A DNA stretch of 33,193 bases from Oscillospiraceae bacterium (GCA_009777635.1 WRLK01000034.1:1-33193); one strand, 5' to 3'. Positions 9,614 through 16,878 are shown, counted from the stretch's first letter. Notes: generated by a model not told the origin, from the sequence alone. A program made the numbers and translations.

Positions 9614-9754
9614 AATATTTTGAAACCCCGTAAATTTACATAAAAACAAGGACCGTCGCAAAACATCCAACAGCTAAAGATGATAATCTAAGATGTAAAA
9701 GTTGGTTGTAGCTTGCAACTGCCCCTGTAGACTTCGCAAAATCAAATATATCTA

Positions 9755-10048
9755 TTATCCGCGAATCGCTCCGGCCATTTGCTGGTCGAGATCCTCGAAG
9801 TTTTGCGCCATCTGCGCCGTTTGCTGTGATAAGGTTTCCGTCATTTCCTGCCCCTTTACAAAATGAGGGCGTATCTCCTGGTACTGCGACTGAAACGCCT
9901 GTGCCGCTTGCCCCTCAAACTCATCCTGAAGCCGGGAGATTAAGTTGTCAAGACCTGATATGATTCCTGAAATCTCCTCCGCCTTTTGCCTGTATTCCGC
10001 GCTTCTTGCACGTAATTCTTCCGGTGTGGTTCTGATTTGACCTGCCAT
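9755..10048 (-). CDS. esxA: WXG100-family secreted protein (EsxA-like)
   Basis: 97 residues, two long helices with a turn, the standard ESAT-6/WXG100 architecture. The turn reads LQDEFEGQAAQAF: the usual Trp-Xaa-Gly is Phe-Glu-Gly here, with the following Ala and Phe conserved. The C-terminal helix ends NFEDLDQQMAGAI, near the YxxxD/E secretion signal, although the Tyr is Phe. WXG100 proteins are dimeric substrates and also needed parts of T7SSb. A strong ribosome binding site (AGGAGAGG) precedes the ATG. It is the first gene after the operon promoter, so it should be the most expressed, as is usual. Confidence 0.94.
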   Translation of the reverse strand: MAGQIRTTPEELRARSAEYRQKAEEISGIISGLDNLISRLQDEFEGQAAQAFQSQYQEIRPHFVKGQEMTETLSQQTAQMAQNFEDLDQQMAGAIRG

Positions 10049-10086
10049 TTTGTCCTCTCCTTTTGTCTTTATATTTTAGTGTCATG

Positions 10087-10106
10087 TTTGATAAAATTTT
10101 ATCAAA
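10087..10106. promoter_or_regulatory. Perfect 20-bp palindrome over the T7SS -10 element
   Basis: TTTGATAAAA at 10087-10096 is followed directly by its reverse complement at 10097-10106. It covers the -10 hexamer and the likely start site of the T7SS promoter, the place a repressor dimer would bind to block transcription. No regulator gene with a DNA-binding domain is adjacent. Confidence 0.65.
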
Positions 10107-10124
10107 TAATAAGATATTTGTCAA
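10096..10124 (-). promoter_or_regulatory. SigA-type promoter of the T7SS operon
   Basis: On the minus strand TTGACA (10124-10119) is followed after exactly 17 nt by TAAAAT (10101-10096). Transcription would start near 10090, about 40 nt before the WXG100 ATG. The region is very AT-rich. Confidence 0.8.
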
Positions 10125-10126
10125 TA

Positions 10127-10177
10127 TTTTGTATAAATAATTCTGCGATTTGGATAATTTGATGATTTTATACAAAA
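10127..10177. promoter_or_regulatory. 11-bp inverted repeat upstream of the T7SS promoter
   Basis: TTTTGTATAAA (10127-10137) and its reverse complement TTTATACAAAA (10167-10177) are 29 bp apart, ending 3 bp before the -35 element. The centre-to-centre distance is 40 bp, about four helix turns, so the arms lie on one face of the DNA. It may be an activator or looping site. Confidence 0.45.
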
Positions 10178-10281
10178 TTTTCTATCTCGTATTGTAGGCG
10201 CTGCCGATAAATGAAGGTCTTACAGGCCAGCAATGCGGATCAACTGATTCCTCGCGTTGTAGCTGTGCTCCTTCAGCGCGA

Positions 10282-10446
10282 TCACCCCAACCCATAATAT
10301 CTGGATCGCACCGGCGTCAAGCAATGCTTGTGCCGACCTGTATCGTTCCGTACCAACAGACCAAAGAAATTTGCGCCGCTTATGTTGCAGGAGCTTAGCA
10401 GCAATAAAGATATTATTAAAATGATAATAATAATATTGATTTTCAT
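10282..10446 (-). pseudogene. Lipoprotein stub, truncated
   Basis: An ATG at 10446 has an excellent ribosome binding site (GGAGGAAAAAAGG) and opens with a lipoprotein signal MKINIIIIILIISLLLLSSC with lipobox LSSC. After a few mature residues (NISGANFF) the frame turns into non-protein-like sequence and stops at 54 residues. Another frame then reads RYRSAQALLDAGAIQILWVGVIALKEHSYN..., which looks like the tail of a different gene, so a deletion or recombination seems to have joined two fragments. A short real lipoprotein cannot be excluded. Confidence 0.5.
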
Positions 10447-10479
10447 CCTTTTTTCCTCCACATAACACATTAGAAGCAA

Positions 10480-10572
10480 TTATTCCGGGCAGTCTTCTAA
10501 CTGTATATGTGCCGCGATAATCGCGTCCATGCCTGTCGCGAGGGCGTTTGCGGCGGCCAAATACATTGGCAT
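10480..10572 (-). CDS. 30-residue ORF between the gene remnants
   Basis: ATG at 10572 with GTGGAG upstream gives a 30-residue frame (MPMYLAAANALATGMDAIIA...), 11 nt after the stop of the decayed gene and 33 nt before the lipoprotein stub. It has an Ala-rich helix and no recognisable family. It may be the intact start of a larger lost gene. Confidence 0.3.
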   Translation of the reverse strand: MPMYLAAANALATGMDAIIAAHIQLEDCPE

Positions 10573-10583
10573 GATTCTCCACT

Positions 10584-11151
10584 TTAATTCAAAGGTTGAT
10601 TCCAATTGTTCAGCTCTTTAAAATGCTTTAGCTCCTCTTGGTAGCTAAAGAAATCAGTTAATTCAAAATAGCTTTTGTTTTCATCGTATGAACCGTCAGA
10701 ATTAAACAACATGACAACAACTCGCTCACTTGGAGTCTTTCCAGTTCCCCAATACATAGAACGTCCATAATCATCCATGATAAAAAAATAAATTCGTCCC
10801 GCGTGATTAAGCGCATCTTCACCAAGCGCTTTTTGATATAATGGAAAAACTTGTGAGTTTTTTAATGGACCTGCCCCTTTTCTGTTAACGATTTCAGCCT
10901 TTTTGCATTTACTGAGGTCGATTTCCGTTTCCCAATCATTTTTTCTTTTCAGTTTTTCGATATCTTCAGCTAAAAAAACTCCTTATCTCCTCGGTTGATT
11001 TCGTGTAAGGATTCCCTTCAGATGTTGATATAAAGTTATAATCCGGGTAAAACCAAACATATGCAACCCCTCCCTCATCCAAATTTTTAAATGTCATACC
11101 TAACAAATAACCACAATTCTGAACAAAAGGCATGAAATTAGGAACAAGACG
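10584..11151 (-). pseudogene. Frameshifted unknown gene, possibly an immunity-type protein
   Basis: Two frames join into one protein-like sequence. The upstream frame reads NFMPFVQNCGYLLG...YVWFYPDYNFISTSEGNPYTK... and the downstream frame AEDIEKLKRKND...IYFFIMDDYGRSMYWGTGK...SYFELTDFFSYQEEL, ending at 10584. They are separated by a one-base shift at a seven-A run (10972-10978). There is no convincing start codon at the 5' end; the first in-frame ATG is at 11133. The small soluble fold and its place beside a T7SS locus, followed by a lipoprotein stub, suggest the remains of an antitoxin or immunity cassette. I cannot name a family. Confidence 0.55.
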
Positions 11152-11178
11152 TCATATTTAGGGAACGGAGAGAGTATC

Positions 11179-12324
11179 GTGGGACAAAGTGCTTGGATTG
11201 AAGCCCTAAGTTACATAATTAATATTCATATCCTGTTGATAGGCGTCTTATCGGGACAATTACGCAAAAAATTAGCGATCGTGCTATTTTTCATAGGATT
11301 CTCTAGTACAGTTGTTATTTCTAGCTTGTGGATAATCAGTGTTTTTCAAGTTAGAGACAGTGTTTTATATGCTTTCAGCGCAATTCTCCATGTCGGTATA
11401 ACTATCATTAGCATCTTGACTGCTAAAAAAATAATGTTCTCTAAAATTGCACGCTCTTTATTTTTAATTTCATCGCGCCAAAAAACTTTTATGCTAATAT
11501 GCATATGGGGCAGCGCTATCATGGCATATCTGTTAATCGAGATGTTTTATATATTCCCCATTACAATAAATCTAATTATTATTCAAGTTATTTGTGCTGT
11601 AATGCTCATTATGTTCGGTATCCTCTGCCCGTTATGGATTGCCGGTACCATTTCTTCGATGCATTATCAGGCGGTTTCCAGTTCGGCGGAACAACAGATA
11701 GATAACCAAGTCCAGCATTATAGCCAGTTGATTCAAGCAAACAAAGATGTGCGGCGGTTCCGTCACGATTTCGATAATTTGAAAATTGCGTTGATTAGCC
11801 ATCTTAACCAGCGGGACATAGAAGCTGCTATAGAATGCCTAGGGGCGCTTGATGAATCCATAAACCTTGATTTTTTCGCATTTAGCACCGGAAATCCCGT
11901 ATCGGATGCCCTGCTTTCTGAAAAGAGAAATAGAGCGGAAAAAATGAATGTACAACTGACCTTTGATGGAATGATTCCGCCAAAGGGTATTGAAGCTACA
12001 GATTTTTGCGTTATCTTGGGCAACATATTGGATAACGCACCGGAAGCCTGTGAAAAAATAGAAACCCATCACATGAAGCGATGGGTTTCAGTCAGAGCAT
12101 TTTTTGAAAATGGATTTTTCTTTTTATCAGTGGAAAATCCGGTGGATGCAGAAATTCCAATTCATGGGAACGTGCCCCTCTCCACAAAAAGCGATAAAAC
12201 TTCGCATGGATTTGGGTTATATTCCGTGCTAACTACAGCGGAGCGTTATGATGGAATATTGAAGTTGGATTGTAAAGACAGCGTATGGACTACAAAGATA
12301 GAGCTTGTATTGGATGAAGTTTGA
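11179..12324 (+). CDS. GHKL sensor histidine kinase (AgrC-like), no adjacent regulator
   Basis: 381 residues from a GTG preceded by GGAGAG. Six hydrophobic segments fill residues 1-165. The cytoplasmic part follows with the phospho-acceptor box DVRRFRHDFDN (His about 196), the N-box NILDNAPEA (about 282) and a G-box HGFGLYSV near the end. This order is that of GHKL kinases such as AgrC and CitS/DcuS relatives that sense peptides or small molecules. The usual partner, a LytTR response regulator, is missing on both sides; fragments lie there instead. It is divergent from the decayed gene and about 1.1 kb from the T7SS promoter. In the N-box an Ile is replaced by Pro (NAPEA for NAIEA), which may weaken nucleotide binding. 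Confidence 0.88.
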   Translation: MGQSAWIEALSYIINIHILLIGVLSGQLRKKLAIVLFFIGFSSTVVISSLWIISVFQVRDSVLYAFSAILHVGITIISILTAKKIMFSKIARSLFLISSRQKTFMLICIWGSAIMAYLLIEMFYIFPITINLIIIQVICAVMLIMFGILCPLWIAGTISSMHYQAVSSSAEQQIDNQVQHYSQLIQANKDVRRFRHDFDNLKIALISHLNQRDIEAAIECLGALDESINLDFFAFSTGNPVSDALLSEKRNRAEKMNVQLTFDGMIPPKGIEATDFCVILGNILDNAPEACEKIETHHMKRWVSVRAFFENGFFFLSVENPVDAEIPIHGNVPLSTKSDKTSHGFGLYSVLTTAERYDGILKLDCKDSVWTTKIELVLDEV

Positions 12325-12464
12325 GTATCGACTTGCATAATAAAGCGCGTGAATATTTCAATTTTAAAGATATTTCTCAATTTCGCACAAATATATTGCA
12401 ATTGGGAATAAGAGGTCGCATTATGGGAATCTCAAATTTATTAGAGGACGACGCGGCATCCTGA
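12325..12464 (+). pseudogene. C-terminal coding remnant after the kinase
   Basis: Directly after the kinase stop, another frame reads SIDLHNKAREYFNFKDISQF then RTNILQLGIRGRIMGISNLL and stops at 12464. It has no start codon or ribosome binding site but a protein-like composition, so it is probably the tail of a deleted gene. Family not recognised. Confidence 0.35.
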
Positions 12465-12499
12465 TTTTAAAGTGTTCGAAAACGTCCGAAAGCAGGCAA

Positions 12500-12530
12500 A
12501 ATCCCCATCAGGCAAAATCTGATGGGGATT
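12500..12530. terminator. Perfect 12-bp inverted repeat, possible terminator
   Basis: AATCCCCATCAG (12500-12511) and CTGATGGGGATT (12519-12530) form a 12-bp stem with a 7-nt loop. No T-run follows on either strand, so terminator function is uncertain. It lies just outside the left end of the integrated element. A second weak hairpin (CCGC/GCGG, 12538-12553) follows. Confidence 0.45.
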
Positions 12531-12559
12531 CACAAAACCGCTTCACTATGCGGAAAATT

Positions 12560-12605
12560 TGGCTGGGCTGGATGGATTCGAACCATCGGAATGACGGAGT
12601 CAAAG
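12560..12605 (-). repeat. attL: displaced 3' half of tRNA-Gln
   Basis: Matches 20985-21030 in 45 of 46 positions (difference at 12590 versus 21015). The match ends abruptly inside the anticodon loop (…gtcaaag), where sequence becomes unrelated. No 5' half of a tRNA follows, so it is a fragment, not a gene. Confidence 0.9.
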
Positions 12606-12772
12606 AAATAATTTCTACAGATTATCTGATATTATTTTGTATTAAGCAATCCCATCTAAAGCCTTATTGCAATCGGGTTTTTGATGGAATTGCTTCCTTT
12701 TTTGTTTTATATGCGAAAAAAAGAATTTTTCGTTTTCTAACAGAAAGTGTTAGAAAAGCGCTGCCCATTTTT

Positions 12773-13021
12773 CTAATTATAAACCCCTGCAAGTTTTTTA
12801 GATGTATCAGTATCAGGCAGAACAGTGAAATCCGATACAACTGCCAGCATTTTATCACGCAATGGCTGTGATGTGCTCCCAAGTTCGTCCAAAACGGTTT
12901 TTGACAGGTAAACGTCACATTCGTTAAGCCTTTCCCATGCGGCTTTTGTCATCGCCATGCGCTCCGGGGTGCGTTTATCAAATAATGCGCTGACTACCGA
13001 ATTTGTATTCTTATTATACTC
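12773..13021 (-). pseudogene. PIN-domain (VapC-like) toxin fragment
   Basis: The frame reads NSVVSALFDKRTPERMAMTK then AWERLNECDVYLSKTVLDEL and SQPLRDKMLAVVSDFTVLP, the N-terminal half of a PIN ribonuclease. It stops at 12773 before the later acidic residues of the active site. Upstream, in place of the expected start and first catalytic Asp (YLDNS), the frame has YNKNTNS and runs into unrelated sequence. Both ends are lost, so it should be inactive. No antitoxin gene is seen. Confidence 0.7.
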
Positions 13022-13149
13022 CAAAGCAAGCTGCAAATCAACTGTCTTAAAGCAGGAATACGTATCACTTGCCGCTGAGAAAAAATCCTTTATGCAGGGT
13101 AGGATGCAAAGAAATCCTATATACTGGAAGCGCTGACGGCAAAGCAAAA

Positions 13150-13410
13150 TTTATTCTATTGGATTTGCTTCGGCACAGCCGGACGATGCATTTGCATCAA
13201 AAAGGCAATGCCCTTGCGTTGATTCAGCAATGGCTCGGTCATGCAAATCTTGAAACAGCTCTCGTTTATGCTTATGCGGATACCGAGCATAAACGCAAGG
13301 CCCTTGAAGCGTCGATTGACCCGAACAGCCCGCTCACGAAACGCCGAAACGCACAGCGTTTTACGCTCTCAGACGATGACACCGTAAGAAAGCTATATGG
13401 TTTGGTATAG
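13150..13410 (+). pseudogene. C-terminal fragment of a tyrosine recombinase
   Basis: The frame contains LLRHSRTMHLHQKGNALALI, QQWLGHANLETALVYAYADT and EHKRKALEA, which are boxes II of a phage-type integrase (the LRH, the LGH and the nucleophilic Tyr). The N-terminal domain and the first catalytic Arg are absent; upstream sequence is unrelated. It is a leftover of another mobile element, near the left end of the island. Confidence 0.75.
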
Positions 13411-13434
13411 TACCATCGCACTTGCGAAAATGAG

Positions 13435-13487
13435 TTAATCATTACGCATTGTTTTTAATCATCACCTCCGTACTTTTAATCATCACC
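13435..13487 (+). repeat. Three copies of a TTAATCAT-type motif at about 21-bp spacing
   Basis: TTAATCATTAC begins at 13435, and TTTTAATCATCACC occurs at 13453-13466 and again, identical, at 13474-13487. Start-to-start distances of the shared core are 20 and 21 bp, two helix turns. Copies resembling it lie on the other side of luxEC (16167-16180, and inverted at 16225-16234). They could be protein-binding sites or transposon ends. The rest of 13411-13657 holds only the luxE promoter. Confidence 0.55.
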
Positions 13488-13591
13488 CGCATTGACCGTC
13501 AGAGCAATAATGTCAAGGTATAAATTGAAAACCACCATCAAGCTACAAAAATCTTGACGATGGAATGTGATATTTGGTTTTTACTTTTTCC

Positions 13592-13620
13592 TTGTTGTTA
13601 TACTCTAAATATGGTATGCT
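13592..13620 (+). promoter_or_regulatory. Probable promoter of luxE-luxC
   Basis: TTGTTG (13592-13597) and TATGCT (13615-13620) are separated by 17 nt, and the start codon of luxE is 38 nt downstream. The -35 is a moderate match. Confidence 0.5.
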
Positions 13621-13657
13621 CTAGTTAATTCTCATTTTTCAGTCATCGGAGGCAGTT

Positions 13658-14773
13658 ATGAAATATCGGGGCAAGTTGTTCAGGTCAAGAAAAATCTATG
13701 ATTTGAAATCAACAGACAAAATATTTTTAGAGGCTATGAAATCTAACATTGATTTTCATGTACGCCATTGCCCTGAATACCGGGATATTCTTGAGGTGTT
13801 GGACTTTGACAAAAGTGTCCTTCGCAGCACAAACGACTTACATAAACTCCCCCCATTGCCAACATCATATCTGAAAAACCACACTCTCACGAGTAAACCT
13901 TATGATAAATTTTTGCTGAAAACATCTTCATCTGGGACAGGCGGCAAAAAAACACTGAGCGGTTTTGATGTTAGTTCGGCATTTTGGGGGTTATGTATGC
14001 TCCTAAAAATTTTCAAATATCACAATCTGCTCTCCTTGCGGCGCACAAATTATATCATATTAGGCTATCAGCCAGATAAATCTAATCAAACAGCTATGGC
14101 AAAAGCGTTGAAGGGTATTACATTTCTGGCTCCGCAAAAAGGAATTGCATATGCGCTCAAGGTCAAAAATGGTGAATATTATGCTGATATACAAGGGTTA
14201 GTGGATTCTCTTTTAAGGTTTAGCAAACAAAACCACCCTGTAAGAATTGTTGGCTTTCCTGCTTATATGAAAATGTTTATTGACGAGCTAAACGAAAGAG
14301 GTATCAAGATAACCCTGCACAAGAACTCCAAAATGCTTCTCGGCGGTGGGTGGAAAACATTTTTTGCAGAAGAAATTAGCAAGGATAAGCTATTTTCAAT
14401 GGTGAGTAATACACTAGGGGTTCGCCGCGAAAACTTCAAAGACCATTTCAGCACAGCCGAACATCCGATAAATTATGTTGCGTGTGAAAACGGTAACTTC
14501 CATATCCCTGTTTTCAGTCGTGTAATTATCCGTGACGTTAATACACTTGAACGTACGCCCAATGACACGCCCGGATTGCTGAACCTAATAACCCCTTTGC
14601 TCTCAAGCGTACCATTCGGAAGCATTATGACTGACGATATAGCTGTAATGCGAGATGCTGGCAAATGTGGTTGCAAAATACCCTCTCCACACTTTGAACT
14701 TATAGGTCGTGTAGGTCTTGCGAGTATAAAAACTTGTACACAGGCGGCATCCGATTATTTGAAAAACATTTAA
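13658..14773 (+). CDS. luxE: LuxE-like acyl-protein synthetase
   Basis: 371 residues, the same size as LuxE of luminous bacteria. LuxE activates a fatty acid with ATP and carries the acyl group as a thioester for the reductase LuxC. The ATP-binding loop TSSSGTGGK is at residues 89-97, typical of the LuxE/PaaK adenylate-forming family, and GFPAYMKMF and LLGGGWKTFF segments are typical of LuxE; the C-terminal GRVGLASIKTCTQAA segment is also conserved in the family as I know it. The start has GGAGG. luxC begins 18 nt after its stop. No luxD thioesterase, luciferase genes or acyl carrier protein are present, so the substrate is not known; free or exogenous fatty acid is possible. Codon use is more AT-rich than in the flanking core genes. 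Confidence 0.85.
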   Translation: MKYRGKLFRSRKIYDLKSTDKIFLEAMKSNIDFHVRHCPEYRDILEVLDFDKSVLRSTNDLHKLPPLPTSYLKNHTLTSKPYDKFLLKTSSSGTGGKKTLSGFDVSSAFWGLCMLLKIFKYHNLLSLRRTNYIILGYQPDKSNQTAMAKALKGITFLAPQKGIAYALKVKNGEYYADIQGLVDSLLRFSKQNHPVRIVGFPAYMKMFIDELNERGIKITLHKNSKMLLGGGWKTFFAEEISKDKLFSMVSNTLGVRRENFKDHFSTAEHPINYVACENGNFHIPVFSRVIIRDVNTLERTPNDTPGLLNLITPLLSSVPFGSIMTDDIAVMRDAGKCGCKIPSPHFELIGRVGLASIKTCTQAASDYLKNI

Positions 14774-14791
14774 TAGTGCGGGGGTGATTTT

Positions 14792-16090
14792 GTGAATCTG
14801 GTAAACGGTAAAATAATCAGCGGTGCTGAATGCGATGACGTTCTCGAAAAAATTGATGAAATGATTACCGCTACGCTGTGCAAGCCGCTGCTTGATGTAA
14901 ATACTGTGATGAATGCTTGCGATTATTTAGCTTGCAATATTGAAAGCCTTGAAGTCATAAATAGATTGCCGGAATTGGGCGTTAGCAATCGTTTGGCAGA
15001 GATGTACCTTGGCCAGATAAAGGAGATGCTAAGTGCAGAGGCTCTGAAAAATCGAATAAAGACTGAACTTGGCGACGCTTATGATAAACCGCGCACACTT
15101 ACATATCTGCATAGCGGCGCTACTGCCGTCCAAATGATTGCCCCGCTGGGAGTCCTCTTTCATATAACGGCGGGCAATGTTGACGGATTACCGTTCGTCA
15201 GTGTGCTTGAGGGATTGTTGACAGGAAACATAAACATTGTCAAGCTTCCAAAAGAGGAAGGTGGAATAACAGTCTCGTTGCTGGAAGAGCTGTTCAAGGT
15301 AGAGCCGTCTTTAAGAGAATACGTTTACGTTTTTGATTATTCCTCAAAGGACATTTATGCCATGAATAAACTGGCAAAAGTGGCAGACGCAATCGTGATT
15401 TGGGGAGGAGATGAAGCCGTCAAAGCGGTTCGCAGTTTAGCAGACCCCAACACGAAAATAATAGAGTGGGGTCATAAAATTTCATTTGCCTATGTTACAA
15501 TGAATGGCATCAACAATGATAGCCTTGAAAGGCTTGCAGAAAATATATGTCTTACCAATCAGCTTTTTTGCAGTTCTTGTCAAGGCGTTTTTCTTGATAC
15601 TGATGATATGGAAGAAATATACACTTTCTGCGAGATGTTTTTACCGATACTGGAGCGGATATCTTATAGAAACCCAATTGCATTGGATTCTGCATCTGAA
15701 CTATTTGCCAAAGCACAAGTTACATTGCAGCTATATCATGCCAAGATAGAAAATCGAAATAGCGACAGCCGCATTTTTAGGGGGCGGGATTGCAGCATAA
15801 GCGCATATTCGGATAGTATACTTGAACCTTCAATAATGTACAGGAACATTTGGGTTAAGCCACTAAAAAAAGAAAAGATAATTAGCCTTCGTCCATATAA
15901 AGGTTATTTGCAAACGGCGGCTCTTATTTGCAGTGATGATGAACATGATGATGTTTCGCGCAATCTGTTGCAGACGGGACTTGTCAAAATTTCCGATGGC
16001 TTCGATATGTCAAATTATGCGTTTGGCGAAGCACACGACGGCGTCTTTACACTGCGGGGTTATACAAAACTGGTTTCTGTGCAAAAATAG
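14792..16090 (+). CDS. luxC: LuxC-like acyl-CoA/acyl-protein reductase
   Basis: 432 residues. LuxC belongs to the aldehyde dehydrogenase superfamily and reduces an acyl group, bound as a thioester, to the aldehyde with NADPH. Visible are FHITAGNVDGLP (about 123-134), the nucleotide-binding IVIWGGDEAVK (about 201-211) and the region of the catalytic Cys, LFCSSCQGVF, with Cys260 and Cys263 as candidates. It is somewhat shorter than the luminous-bacteria LuxC. The start is GTG with GGGGGTG upstream, 18 nt after luxE, so the two form one operon. Together they would make an aldehyde or, if reduced further, an alcohol. A terminator lies about 225 nt downstream. Confidence 0.85.
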   Translation: MNLVNGKIISGAECDDVLEKIDEMITATLCKPLLDVNTVMNACDYLACNIESLEVINRLPELGVSNRLAEMYLGQIKEMLSAEALKNRIKTELGDAYDKPRTLTYLHSGATAVQMIAPLGVLFHITAGNVDGLPFVSVLEGLLTGNINIVKLPKEEGGITVSLLEELFKVEPSLREYVYVFDYSSKDIYAMNKLAKVADAIVIWGGDEAVKAVRSLADPNTKIIEWGHKISFAYVTMNGINNDSLERLAENICLTNQLFCSSCQGVFLDTDDMEEIYTFCEMFLPILERISYRNPIALDSASELFAKAQVTLQLYHAKIENRNSDSRIFRGRDCSISAYSDSILEPSIMYRNIWVKPLKKEKIISLRPYKGYLQTAALICSDDEHDDVSRNLLQTGLVKISDGFDMSNYAFGEAHDGVFTLRGYTKLVSVQK

Positions 16091-16166
16091 AGGATACTTT
16101 TAACAGTACCCTCTATAATATAAAGCATCCAGTGTTTTTTTGATCTGTTCGTGCGAGCAACGCAAA

Positions 16167-16234
16167 TTTTAATCAGCACCTAACTTGGCTAACCCCCTCG
16201 TTAATTCTCAGGGTTTTTTCCGCAGTGCTGATTA
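16167..16234. repeat. Inverted TTAATCAGCAC motif downstream of luxC
   Basis: AATCAGCAC (16171-16179) and its complement GTGCTGATT (16225-16233) form a 9-bp inverted repeat. The left arm belongs to TTTTAATCAGCACC (16167-16180), one base different from the two copies upstream of luxE. The remaining intergenic stretch 16091-16392 also contains a weak AGAGG/CCTCT hairpin right after luxC and the terminator below, and no gene. Confidence 0.5.
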
Positions 16235-16313
16235 GAAATATTTGATGATAACCCTTAACGTTACCCGCGATATTGGCGGCAGACAAAACCCGCGGTACAC
16301 TAGGAAATCCCTA

Positions 16314-16353
16314 GGGGCTGTTGAATTTGTCAACAGCCCCCAGATTCTTTTTT
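16314..16353 (+). terminator. Rho-independent terminator after luxC
   Basis: GGGGCTGTTGA (16314-16324) pairs with TCAACAGCCCC (16330-16340) around a 5-nt loop, an 11-bp stem, followed by a T-run at 16348-16353. It serves the plus strand. Confidence 0.7.
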
Positions 16354-16392
16354 CTCTGTGTACTTTTCGAGCGGTTTAAGATTCCCCCCATG

Positions 16393-16878
16393 TCACCCCA
16401 CCAAACCTTGCAATTTCTTCATGCGCCTAATCAGATAAATCCCCGCTGTCGTGAAAATCAACGCCATCGAAGTAAGCGCCCACAGTACTGCGAAATGTAA
16501 CTCTCCGGCGCTTGAATCCTCAGGGAAATAAATCCATTTGCCGTTTTCATCCTGCCTGTAGAATCCGCGCGGGATGCCTTCCTCACAAAGCAGGACGAAA
16601 CTGCCGTCTTCATTCTCGATTAAGGTGTAACCATTTTCGAGATGATGCGCGTTTGCCTCCATCATGCTTAACAGGGATTGCGGGATGAATATGCCGTTGT
16701 TTTCGCTTACGGCGGCGGGGGTATCGCTGTCGTTTTCGGTTTGCGCGGGGGGCTCAGGTTGAACATTGAGATTTCCGCCGCTGCCGCTGCCGCCGTTTCT
16801 GGTTGTGTTTGTATTTGTGTTTGCGCCGGTTCTGGGTCCAACTGGAGGAGCGGGAGGCGGTTGCGTTGATGGCGTCAC
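16393..16878 (-). CDS. C-terminal part of a frameshifted surface protein
   Basis: 161 residues as an open frame. It begins in Pro/Thr/Asn/Gly-rich sequence, then a small domain (SLLSMMEANAHHLENGYTLI, GFYRQDENGKWIYFPEDSS), a TM (FAVLWALTSMALIFTTAGIY) and a short basic tail (RRMKK), a membrane anchor. The frame continues upstream without a stop as PPAQPPAQPPAQ until about 16975, so the ATG at 16878 is not a convincing start. The gene is very likely the 3' part of the gene at 17618-16875, split by an indel in low-complexity DNA. Function unknown. Confidence 0.6.
   Translation of the reverse strand: MTPSTQPPPAPPVGPRTGANTNTNTTRNGGSGSGGNLNVQPEPPAQTENDSDTPAAVSENNGIFIPQSLLSMMEANAHHLENGYTLIENEDGSFVLLCEEGIPRGFYRQDENGKWIYFPEDSSAGELHFAVLWALTSMALIFTTAGIYLIRRMKKLQGLVG

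Noticed and set aside
12548-12871. Plus-strand open frame across the attL region
   Set aside because: It starts inside the tRNA-Gln fragment and reads through the PIN remnant on the wrong strand; no ribosome binding site or protein pattern.
13435-13487. CRISPR array
   Set aside because: Only two or three copies of a 14-mer with spacings of about 7 bp; no spacers of CRISPR length and no cas genes.
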